From the NCBI GenBank assembly GCA_023512835.1, contig CM042092.1, positions 45,378,535-45,442,534 of the forward strand: a stretch of DNA of 64,000 bases, in the 5' to 3' direction. Below the pieces are notes generated by a model. That model had not been told where the DNA came from and ran no database searches. It saw only the letters and a program-made list of their open reading frames with translations. The stretch's first letter is position 1; the number at the start of each line of letters is the position of its first letter. A program made the translations under genes and the position numbers. The stretch comes from Taxillus chinensis. Its lineage: Eukaryota; Streptophyta; Magnoliopsida; Santalales; Loranthaceae. Positions 11,541-21,309 of the stretch are shown here, one piece after another.

Positions 11541-12605
11541 ATTTTTGTCATGCCTCAAATTTCCAACCTGAGGAAACCGGTACGTGACTCCCCTTTACCC
11601 ACCCAGTGGGCAAGGGGTTGGGATAAAATAACTCTACACAGGACTCAAACTCCCACTATAGATATTCAGAAAGACCATACCATATATCTTTATTCAACTT
11701 AAAACACAATAATCAATTACAAACCTGACAATAGGTGTTTTACAAAACAAACATGCCTTTATTATAGTTAAACCCTTTTACAAACTCTCCCCACTAGGGT
11801 TACATCATTTTCCCACTGAGATTACAAAGGTCCCACAAAATATCATAACATAAAATAACATCTAAACAAAGCAACAAGAAGAACTGTCTTCCACCTTGAT
11901 GTCCCCACCTAACGTCTGTAGGTTCCTGAAAAGAAAACAACACAGTAGGAGGGGTGAGCAACCACAGCTCAGTAAGGATCATGTCTCCCCAACCCATCCC
12001 ATGCTCCTAGTATCTACATGTCAACGTGTACAGGTGCAGTGTCGTGGTACAAGTTTTTAAACAGATATAAACAACATCCACAAAGAGTATATCAACATAA
12101 ACAAGTCACAGGAACAGGTACAATCACAGCCACAGCCACACAGGCTCTACTTACATAGCCACATAGGCTCCACAGCCACAACCACACAGGCTCACAATTA
12201 GCCATACAGGCTCCACAATCAGCCACACAGGCTCCACAATCAGCCACACAAGCTCATAATCACAAAGCACACATAGTCATACTCGCAGCATATCAGATAT
12301 ACACATGTAACCAACAATCCACACATAATCCATAATTATCATATTCATATAGATATCATATCAACATAATCTTTATATCAACGTAACTACCATGGAAACT
12401 CTAAGTTCCCCCACACAGTCCTACTACGGGACTAACTCCAATGATCTCACCACAGAATGAATAGTGCAAATGCCCCAACGGCCCCTAGGGTCCTCTTCCC
12501 CGGGAACGAATCCGAAATTCCACGACCCCAGACTCAACATCATATCCAAACAAAATATATCATTGAAGGCCAACATCCATATAGGAGATCACACCTATAT
12601 GGATT

Positions 12606-12608
<3 letters not shown>

Positions 12609-12640
<32 letters not shown>
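12609..12640. repeat. (AT)n microsatellite
   Basis: About 16 AT dinucleotides inside solo LTR-B copy 1. Confidence 0.97.
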
Positions 12641-12643
<3 letters not shown>

Positions 12644-12796
12644 CAATAATAATCTATGATTTCATCTACGACAGGGCCTAATCCCGAAATGGGTACTAGA
12701 AGAGACAGAACCCCTACCTCAAAAGGTTCCTCCTTGCCCTTGCTTTCACGCTAGATGCCATCCACCGACGTGAATCACCACAGCAGCGATCAGGAG

Positions 12797-12799
<3 letters not shown>

Positions 12800-12841
<42 letters not shown>
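12800..12841. repeat. (CT)n microsatellite in the LTR-B leader
   Basis: About 21 CT dinucleotides. On the LTR's own (minus) strand this is a GA-rich tract downstream of the TATA box, the same position as the GA tract in LTR-B copy 2 (48248-48262). Confidence 0.95.
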
Positions 12842-12843
<2 letters not shown>

Positions 12844-12903
12844 GACGGCTACAGCGACTGGCAACAAAAACCCTAAACCTAAAACAAAGAGAGCTCCTCC
12901 TCC

Positions 12904-13100
12904 TTATATAGACACCTTACTTATCAAAACAACGTTGTTTTGATAAGTGAAACCCACAATCGAAACGATGTAGTTTTGATAAATGAAACCCATCATCAAA
13001 ACGACATAGTTTTAATAAATGAAACCCATTATCAAAATGATGTAGTTTTGATAAATGAAACCCATCATTAAAACGAGGTAGTTTTGATAAATGAAACATA
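12904..13100 (-). promoter_or_regulatory. LTR-B promoter: TATA box with ~36-bp upstream tandem repeats
   Basis: Minus-strand TATATAA at 12904-12910 is preceded (12920-13100) by about five copies of a ~36-bp unit containing a degenerate ATCAAAACTACATCGTTTTG-like core. In LTR-B copy 2 the same position has two cleaner copies around ACTACGTCGTTTTG (48113-48160). ACGT cores of this type are bZIP-binding motifs in plants; function here is inference. Confidence 0.6.
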
Positions 13101-13658
13101 TAATAACCACTCCTCTCCCACACAAGACAAAATACCCACAATTTGAACATGGTCATTTAGGAAAAGATGATCAGCATAACAAAACGAAGAAGATGGTACA
13201 AAAACATGGCTGCACGTGACAAAGGCCATTGTCACGTGCAAGCTCCAAATGCGTTAGGATTTTGCTACAAGCTTTAGAACTAAGTCTAGAAGGCTCTCAT
13301 GCAAAAACATCACTGCATGTGACAAGCTATTGTCACATGCACCCTCTAAAAGTATCCTCTTGGGCTCATCTCTTGTCTCATGCTTGCTCATCAACAAACA
13401 AGGTGTTCTAGTTAATATGTGTGGGAATAAAACTCCCAAAAACCCGACAATTGCCACCCAAAAGGCAAAACTGTGACTAACTCCTCACATCCCAAAACAC
13501 GGGTCATTACAATTTTAATCCATCGCAAAAATGTCAACTCAACTAATGAGGTTATAAATGTCAACTCCACTCCACAGATTCCAATACGCCGAGCGAACAC
13601 ACGCTTAAAGATGCCACCTCACTATATATATTCTCTCTCGGATTGAAGGCATGGGATG

Positions 13659-14130
13659 TAGGGGTGTAAAATAGACCACCGGTCCGCGGACCAGTCTGTG
13701 GTCCGTGCAGACCGGAGTGAACTGGAGCAGAAATATTCTGGTCCATTTCAATTGCGGGCCTAAATGGACCGGTCCGTTTAGGCCCGGTCTATGCAGACCA
13801 AATCCGTGTGGACGCAGATCGGACCGCGGACCAACTGTTTTATTTTTTAAAAATAATTTTTTTAAAACTATTATATATTCTACTTAGTATATTAGTACAT
13901 AGAGCTTAAACCTATTAATTTTAAAATTAATATTTAGAAATATAAACTATTTAATATAATTTTAAAATTTAAAATTAATATATTTTTAACAAAATTAATT
14001 TATAATAAGTTTTTAAATAAATAAATAAATATGGACTGCACAGACTGGGCCTAAACGAAGTAGCCCGTTTAGGCTCGCTCCGTCACGGACCGGACCGGAC
14101 TGGACCGTACCGGTCCGTTTTACACCTCTA
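13659..14130. mobile_element. hAT-type MITE (472 bp) with 8-bp TSD
   Basis: Starts TAGGGGTGTAAAA and ends with the imperfect inverted copy TTTTACACCTCTA. It is flanked by ATGGGATG (13651-13658) and ATGGGACG (14131-14138), a 7/8-match 8-bp target-site duplication typical of hAT elements. The sub-terminal 100-140 bp on both sides are rich in GGTCC/GGACC words (CCGGTCCGCGGACC at left, GGACCGGACCGGACTGGACC at right), and the centre is very AT-rich. It has no coding capacity, so it is non-autonomous. Confidence 0.85.
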
Positions 14131-14138
14131 ATGGGACG

Positions 14139-15004
14139 GACAACAGGCCCTTCCTTTGACTATCTTACATATGATGGGTTTTTTCCCCTTTTTATTAATT
14201 TGAGTTATAAAGGTATTTTTTTCTCTCCCCATGGTTTGTTTTATTTTTTCCCTTTTTATTAGTTCGAATTATGGGGTGTGCATGGGTTAGATGGATAGGA
14301 GGAAAGATTAAATTATCAATGGATCCGTTATTAATGGGTAATTAATTATTTTATTTTTTAATTGATCCATCAATCTCAATAATTAATAAGTTTGTTAAAT
14401 TTTTTACGGGTACTAACTGCAGATATGGCGGATTGAGTAGGTGCCAATTGCCATTTATCAATATATAATTAAATGACATATATTAAAAAAATAAACGTAC
14501 AAAATATAAAATAATTATAATCAAAAGTATATTATTTTATTCACTAATATTTGTAATTACAAATGAGTAAAGATATGAGATTTATGGATCACAATATCAC
14601 AATCTCATAATCATAGGCATCACGCTGCATAACTCTCACCTCTCACCATGGAAGGGACGATAATGAACTAATCAATGTCTAATAGATAGATAATAAAGTT
14701 TACTCTATTTTTATAATAGAATATGACTGGTTGGGTTAGTAGTGAGTTTGAATATTCTCACCCGCTAATTGACCTAATCCACCATAAAATAAAATTTTCA
14801 ACCAAACTACTTATTTGAATATTTTTTATTCGACCAATAAATTTTGGTCGAGGGCGAGTAATGCACACCCCTTCGAACTCAATTTTGGATTTTTGGGTAC
14901 CATTTTGAAACATCAAAACGGTAAGACCGGGAAAATCTGTTTACAAATGAGTAATGCACACCCCTTCGAACTCATTTTACAAATGAGTAATGCACACCCC
15001 TAAT
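14139..15004. other. AT-rich intergenic DNA with a three-copy short duplication
   Basis: No gene is recognised. At 14857-15001 the block GAGTAATGCACACCCCTTCG appears twice in full and a third time truncated, separated by about 90 and 30 bp. This looks like local duplication rather than a functional array. Confidence 0.6.
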
Positions 15005-15560
15005 GAGCATGTTTGGTGGTGTTCTCAATTTTTTGTTTCCAAAAATTATTTTAAAAATTTATCTCTAAAATCTGTTTTTTTTCTAAATTGGATGCACGTT
15101 TTTTGTTTGGAGGTTGTTTTCCATCTGATTAAAAAAAACTGTTTTACATTTTTTCCTTGAGGCGTCACAACCGGGAGGCGGCAGCAGGGAGCATTGTAGT
15201 AGTGTTATAACACGGAGGCAGCAGCAGGGGAGAGGTCGTGCGGGGAGGACGTCGCAGCAGCCAGGGGGGAGGAGGAGGTCGCGGGGTCGGGGGGAGCCGG
15301 ATCCGTCGCCGGGGAGTGGGGGAGGTCGCGAGATCGGGTAGGGGGGAGGTTGCGGGATCGAGGGCGGGGGGGGAGCGCCACCGCGGTGGCTGCGGTAGGA
15401 GGAGTCGCCAGAGGGGGGGGGGGGGGGGGCGTCGTAGGTTGAGGGGGTGTGTAGCACTGGGAGAGAAAACGAAAACATCAGAAAACAACATATATGTTTT
15501 CTGTTTCCTATGTCCAGGTATCAAGTGTTTTCATAAATTAAAAAAAAACTAAGCTGCCAA
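15005..15560. other. AT-rich arms enclosing a GC-rich island; possible MITE-like insertion
   Basis: Left arm 15005-15160 and right arm 15440-15560 are T- or A-rich, with words such as GCATGTTTGGTGG and GCTGCCAAACAAAACA that resemble the imperfect termini of common plant MITEs. Between them, 15165-15440 is strongly G-rich on the plus strand (GGGGAGG words) with a 17-G run at 15413-15429. The minus strand reads as a Pro-rich open frame, which I attribute to the composition. No clear TSD or perfect TIR was found. Confidence 0.35.
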
Positions 15561-15864
15561 ACAAAACATTTAATTGTTCTCTGTATTTAAATAAAAAAAA
15601 AGGAAAAAAAAAAGAAACCATTTAATCATTACACTGTTTTAAATGGTTTATTTTGCGGTGTACCTGGAGTGACGTGGTGTCTGTATGGCCATATATGTAT
15701 ATAATCGATAGGTTTTCCTTCTCTCAGTGGTTGGATTGTTAGTAGCCACTTATAATAATATCTTTTTCTATTTTAAAATTGTGACTTGACAGCTGCTAGC
15801 CGCTTATTTGAGGAGCGGTGGAGAATGGACACACGACACTCTTCTGCTCGCTCTCCCTAGTTCC
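15561..15864 (+). promoter_or_regulatory. 5' flank of the NPH3-family gene
   Basis: About 300 bp between the GC-island/MITE-like segment and the inferred start codon. Candidate TATA-like words are ATATATGTATATAA (15693-15706). A TCT-rich stretch follows (15718-15725 and 15838-15857). No transcription start can be fixed from sequence alone. Confidence 0.35.
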
Positions 15865-18510
15865 ATGCCTGCAACAGCAGAGAACAACAGCAGCAGGATT
15901 TCTAAAGCCATGGCGGAGAGGGCGGACCACTGGTAGAGTCTTTGTAACCCAGCGATCTTCTACACGACCACACACCCAAACTCTCAAGCCTTGCTCAATC
16001 CCTTTTAGTTTTTTTATATATAAAAAAAATCCCCCCTGCAATCGAGAGGGGGAGTTATAATAGGGGGTTGGAGGGGAAACAAAAAGGAAAAAAAAAAACA
16101 GACGAATTTGTGCTTCCTCGCTGCCCCATTTAATTTTACACTCAATGGGGATACTGCATCTCTCGAGTTCATCCCGCTAATAGTTCTTTAGTTTTGTTTG
16201 TTTGTTTCATTGGAGGAAATAATTGATTTTGGTCGGTGTGTTGTTATATTTATTGTAGGGTACTATATAAGGATATTCCGACAGATGTTGTGGTGTTGGT
16301 GGGCAAAGCTAAGTTCTCTCTACACAAGGTATAATGGGTTTTCTTTAATACATAATAATAATAATAATAATGTAAGTAAATAATGATTTTAACTGTGTAT
16401 TGTGTTTGTGATTGTGTGTATACCCACATTCATGTGTATTTGAATGACAGTTCATATTAGTAGCCAAGAGCAACTACCTAAGGAAACTGATGGTGGGTTC
16501 AAAAGAACAAGGCCTGGATAGGATCGATCTATCTGGTACTCCGGGCGGACCCGATATATTCGAGAAAGCAGCAAAATTCTGTTACGGCGTCAGTTTTGAA
16601 ATCACAGTTGAGAACGTAGCAGCTCTTCGCTGTGCGGCTGAGTATTTGCAAATGACTGAAAACTACTGCAATGAGAACCTGGGCAGACGGGCAGAGGAAT
16701 TTCTTCTACAAGTGGCCTTGACCAGCCTTCCAGGAGCTGTCGTCGTCTTAAAATCTTGTCAATATCTTCTTCCTTTGGCTGAAGAGCTGAACATTGTTCA
16801 AAGATGTGTGGGTGCTGCCAGTGCTCTGGTAAAGTTTATTAAGACGCGCGCACACACACACGTACGTATATATTTGCATATGATATGATTGGTGAATTGA
16901 CATAAGAGGTTACCCGAGTCCTACACCTCCCGATACTGTGGTACGGGCGGATCTCGTGACATGTATTCACTTTTGTTTTGTTTTGGTTTTCCGCTTAAGC
17001 CAACTAAAATTGCAGTCCGTTATTGAAATGTGTGTGTTGGTGAATGAAATAGGCTTGCAATGAGGCGAGGTTAGCAAGTCGTCCACCTACCGACTGGTGG
17101 ACGGAGGAATTTTCCATCCTGAACATCCCATTTCTGGAGAAAGTAGTTTCTGCGATGAGAGCCCGCGGAGCTGAACCCTTGAGCATAGCTAGGACTCTGG
17201 TAACCTACTCAGAGAGGCAGCAGCTGCTAGACGTAGTTGGACACAGAGACGACCGCCCAGACACACCAGGCACCATTAGTATTGGGTTGTCAGACGACCT
17301 TGGCGACTCTGCTCTTGCTCTTACTATTCGGATCCAGCAGCGGAAGCTTGTGGAGTCCATGGCGGACCTCTTACCCTCGGAGTCAGAGTTGGAGAATATA
17401 GCAGCGGCTCTTCCCATCAACAGGTTCCTCTGTCGCCTTCTCCGATCTGCCTTGCTCCTGAAAGCAGGCAGCCGTTGCCAAATGGAGCTGGAGAAGCGGA
17501 TATCCGCCGTTCTGGAGCACGTCACAGTGGAAGATTTATTGCTATTGTCCTTCAACAACAGCCGCCGTGAGAAACTGTTGGACCTCGAGAGCGTCACAAG
17601 GATTGTCTCTTTGTTCGTGGCGAATGCCACCACCGCTGCAGCAGCCGTTTCAAATAAGGATGAAGTCTGTCGTGACAAGGACATCATCATAAATCATCAG
17701 CGTTCCTCTTCTCTCATCATACATAGAGTCTCCAAGACCGTGGATGCCTACCTCGGGGAGATCGCCAAGGACGCCCAACTCAGCATCTCAATGTTCAACG
17801 GGATTGCCATTCTGTTGACCAAGGGTGCCAGGGAGATGGACGACGATCTCTACCGAGCCATTGATATCTTTCTCAAGGTATTCTTCTTAATTATAATATT
17901 GCAATTATATTCAGTATCACTAATTAATATCTGATCCCTATATCCGTATATGTAGACGCATTCAAGCCTGGATGAAATCGATAGGGAGAAGGTGTGCAGC
18001 GTGATGGACCCGTTGAGATTGTCTTACGAGGCCCGGATCCAAGCCTCCCAGAATAAGAGGCTGCCGGTGCAAGTGGTTCTGCATGCACTTTACTACGATC
18101 AGTTGAAGCTGAGGTCGGGCGGCAATGTGATTGACGACGCCGCCAGAATCAAATCCAAGCCTAAGCAGAGCAATCATCAGTTGCAGACCGATGTGACCCT
18201 GATAAGGGAGAACGAGGCCTTGAGATCGGAGCTAGCCAAGATGAAATTGTACATTTCTGACTTGCAGGGGAATGTTCATCAGCCGATTCACCACCACCAA
18301 CAGGAGGCCGCCGCCGCCTCGGTTGCCACCACCCATTACAAGAAGGACCCGAAGCCCCCCAGCAGAAAACCCGCCTTCTTCTCCTCTATGTCTAAAACGC
18401 TTGGCAAGTTAAATCCCTTCCGCCATGGATCCAAAGACACCTCCACCCGAGTGGAAGATGATTCTGATATTGTCATCAAGCCTCGGAGGAGAAGGTTCTC
18501 CATCTCTTAG
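15865..18510 (+). CDS. BTB/POZ-NPH3 domain protein (NPH3/RPT2-like), five exons
   Basis: Inferred exons are 15865-15932, 16259-16328, 16451-16828, 17053-17877 and 17956-18510, giving about 631 residues; all introns are GT-AG and the frame closes exactly. NRL proteins are plant-specific adaptors for CUL3 ubiquitin ligases, acting mostly at the plasma membrane in phototropin, auxin and defence signalling. Residues ~24-150 form the BTB domain (DIPTDVVVLVG, FSLHK, PGGPDIFEKAAKFCYG, LRCAAEYLQM). The NPH3 domain runs ~183-505 (WWTEEFSIL to SYEARIQASQNKRLPVQVVL). A short coiled coil (ENEALRSELAKMK) sits near 530-552, and the C-terminus is RRRRFSIS, like the RxS 14-3-3 site at the end of NPH3. The usual HKFPL is HKFIL here. 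The start is the first ATG giving an in-frame join (ADH-W across intron 1); a second ATG at 15910 is possible. Closest remembered relatives are Arabidopsis At5g67385-type NRLs. The family call is firm, exon 1 less so. Confidence 0.88.
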
Positions 18511-18664
18511 GCGAGGTTGATGTTAGTTCACCCCAATAACAGTTAATTATGTAGGTGCTTCGTAAATCACTTTGATGTTTACCGTTGTCCACTTTAACTT
18601 TTCCAGTTGGCTTCGTCTCTCTTTAGAGTTCAAACTTTTTCCTCCTTTTTAACGTGCAAATAAA
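18511..18664 (+). terminator. 3' UTR with AATAAA polyadenylation signal
   Basis: The TAG stop at 18508-18510 is followed by a T-rich 3' UTR, with AATAAA at 18659-18664, about 150 bp downstream. A poly(A)-site position is not directly visible. Confidence 0.55.
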
Positions 18665-19831
18665 GTAATTATTAAAATAAGGTCATTTGAAAAAAAAAAA
18701 TTAAAAAAATATGCATTCGAATCATTAAACTAATTTAGATATTAAAATACAATGACTACAATAAAATTTTATATTTAAAAATTTACTGTTTATTCCTTAA
18801 AATTATATTCTTTTCTCTTTACAGGCATCTGGATATATTATCTTTAGATTATAAAAAATAGAAAAATAATTATTTAAAATATATTATTTTATTATAAAAA
18901 AATAGATATAGAAAACTTGATGTATGTATTTTTTTATATGTTTTTAAAATTTTGCTTTACATTCTCTAAAATAGAGATAGAGAAACATTCTCTAAAATAG
19001 AGATAGAGAAGATAAAGCTAGTCTGGATGATCTTAGATTAAAGTTTGGGTATTTTTTATTCATATATTGAAAGATCGGTTTGTGTTAAATGTTTGGTTAC
19101 TTAATTTTAAATAAGTTTGTGTTAAATGTTTGGTTACTTAATTTAAAATAAAATTGTAAACATGTTTGGTTACTTAATTTTAAATAAAATTGTAAACGAT
19201 GTATTTTGGTATACTTGAGAGGTGTTGATTGAGTTATATTGGTAATATTTGGATATCAGGGTAGCATGATAAAATTGATTCGGTTTGGGTTAGTTTTTAA
19301 TTTTTAATTTTTTGAAAGTTAGAATGGTGTGAAACAAAATAATAATAATAATGTGTGTGCATATCAATAATAATTTATATTAAATTTATAATTCTAATAG
19401 TCTAAAAATTTAATAATAGTTCATAACCACAACACATTAAGTCTCTCAAATAAATAGATCCGAAATATAAATTAAAAAAAAATAAGTAAATGACAATATT
19501 ATTCAGTTCGGTTCGGTTTAAATCGAAGTTTTAAAATCTCAAACCAAACCAAATTGATAATATTATTTGATTTCAAACTAAACCAAATCAATTTTGTTCG
19601 GTTTCGATGGTTTGATTAATTAACGATTTAGGCTGATCCGTTTAGACTGTTTTAGGCGGTTTGTTGGTTTAAAGTTTCCCCCATAGCATTTAGTACGAGT
19701 ATTTTAATTATACTTGGTTTTGATTTGGAATTTGGGCCATGAATAGTTATTTTTGTGGTTTTGGTAATATTTTAGAATTTAATGGGTTTGATATTGCTTA
19801 TTTTTAAAAGAAAATGGAATTAATTAGTTAG
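18665..19831. other. AT-rich intergenic region with local duplications
   Basis: No gene. At 18965-19008 the phrase ACATTCTCTAAAATAGAGAT is tandemly doubled. At 19080-19200 GTTTGGTTACTTAATTTTAA occurs three times. Near 19500-19625 there are CGGTTCGGTTT/AACCAAACC words of the type found in degenerate MITEs. It ends at the AAGGT duplicated by the copia insertion. Confidence 0.6.
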
Positions 19832-19836
19832 AAGGT

Positions 19837-21249
19837 TGTTGGATCAAGCCCAGAATTTGGATAATGCTGATAAAGCCCTGTGTAATTTGATCTGAGATCT
19901 TTTGTATTTCTTTGATCGTTGCAGAAGATATGTTATTAATCCGGAGATACACTCGTGAGAGCAAAGCTAAGGACAGGATACATAATCCTGATCCGGACAA
20001 GAGTGAGTGTCGTCAAACACTTGGTAAATAACCAAGTCACCAATACATACGGAATAAGGAACATTTGTGCGGACTAAGGACTTAAAAGCTACGGATTACG
20101 GAATCTGCTCTTAATGCTTCAAACGGACTAAGTCAAACTAATGCGGAGTAAGAATCTTGGTCTACAAGGTCGCACGGAGTAAAAGAGCCAACACGAAGCT
20201 AAAAAGTTAAGTCTTTCACTCAAATGAACTTAAGTGAAGAAGACACGGAGTAAGGCATCCAAGTCTTTCGTACATACGGAGTAAGAAAGTACTGATGCGG
20301 AATAAGGACCCGAGTCTTTATTCATACGGGGTAAGGAACTTAGATGCGGAGTAAGGAATCCAGACCACTCACTCATGCGGAGTAAGGATGTGCTAGTATG
20401 GAGTAAGCCATCCGATCCTTTAGACTCGCACGGAGTAAGGAACTTACATACAGAGTAAGGAACTTACATGCGGAGCAAGGAAGCGCTGATACGGAATAAG
20501 CACTCTGACCTTCTCATTCACACGGAGTAAGGAAGCGCTGACACAGACTAAGGATTCCAGTACCAAATAGATACGGAGTAAGCAACCACTGACACGGAGT
20601 AAGGTTCTGAGCTTCATTAGCTATGGAGTAAGGAAAATTACACCGGACCAAGAAGATGTTGCTTCAACTTAACCGCATTTAAGGTTATCAGCTCGTGGTG
20701 TCCCGATGTAAGACAAACTTGTCGAGAACCTGAATAATCTTACACGTGGATCACCCGGATATGTGGACACAACTTTAATTATATTTGGGAACTCACAAAG
20801 GCACTTATACTCTTCAAACCCAAGATCTTGAGCTCCACAAACCGTAGCAGTCAAGGCAGAGAGATTATCGAGGAATAGTTAGTGCGAACGCATTCCGGAA
20901 CTACAAGTTCCAAGGTTGTCTTTTAGGAATGTTTTTGTATAAATATTCATACTTGTATATTTGAATGTATGCATACGGGTGAACAAGACTGAATCAACCT
21001 CGTGTATGCACAAGAGCTCAAAGATATAATCTAGGCTAGTGTGTGAATCCTTCTGTAAACAGAGTGTAAGAGAGTCTTGCTTCTATTTTGTTGTAATTAT
21101 CTCTTGATAATAAAACAAAATACTTCCACTATATGGTTGTCTTCCGTAGTGATTCTATCACTTAACTAGATAAGTGTTGTGTCATAAGAGAATAAAAAGA
21201 GTTTCGATAAGAGCCTATTCACCCCCCTCTAGGCTCCAAGGGACCATCA
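19837..21249 (+). repeat. 5' LTR (LTR-S1) of the full-length copia element
   Basis: Runs TGTTGGATCAAGCCC to GGGACCATCA. The section 20140-20640 holds about 15 spaced copies of a CGGAGTAAGGA-type word. A TATA-like TATAAATATT sits at 20939-20948 and the end carries TTCACCCCCCTCTAGG. Related LTRs are at 31576-32989, 53573-54985 and, reversed, 33672-34661 plus 52988-53399. Confidence 0.95.
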
Positions 21250-21251
21250 AG

Positions 21252-21263
21252 TGGTATCAGAGC
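21252..21263 (+). other. Primer-binding site, initiator-Met tRNA type
   Basis: TGGTATCAGAGC, complementary to the 3' end of plant initiator methionine tRNA, two bases after the LTR. Standard for Ty1/copia. Confidence 0.93.
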
Positions 21264-21309
21264 AAGTCTATTTGTTCTAAGTAGAGATCCCACTCTTTTA
21301 CTCTAAGCA

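Larger units (their letters stand above)
11546..13511 (-). mobile_element. Solo LTR-B copy 1 (minus strand) with TSD ATTTT
   Basis: On the minus strand the LTR runs from TGTAATGACCCGTGTTTTGG (13511) to the TGACA end at 11546, 1,966 bp. It is flanked by ATTTT at 11541-11545 and 13512-13516. It is homologous to the forward solo LTR at 47692-49483 at both ends and around the TATA box (12904-12910, reverse). It contains an (AT)n run, a (CT)n run, a short tandem set with CAGCCACACAGGCTC-like words (about 12128-12260) and a ~36-bp repeat next to the TATA box. The ends resemble Tekay/Del-type gypsy LTRs, but no coding part is present to prove it. Confidence 0.93.

Noticed and set aside
12128..12260. 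Possible CRISPR-like spaced repeats (CAGCCACACAGGCTC words)
   Set aside because: Spacers are short and similar to each other, the sequence is inside a plant LTR, and there is no cas gene; it is an LTR minisatellite.
15083..15552. Pro-rich (minus) and Arg/Gly-rich (plus) ORFs
   Set aside because: Both mirror the G-rich composition and poly-G run; no conserved domain or splice context.
17205..17690. 161-codon antisense ORF
   Set aside because: It is the exact shadow of exon 4 of the NPH3-family gene, whose forward protein is clearly recognisable.
20669..20854. Antisense ~61-codon frame conserved in LTR-S1 copies (also 32408-32593, and forward 34040-34285)
   Set aside because: Its start is TTG. 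Comparing the most diverged copy by hand over ~54 codons I counted about 18 residue-changing and 6 silent codon differences, so there is no sign of protein-level constraint.
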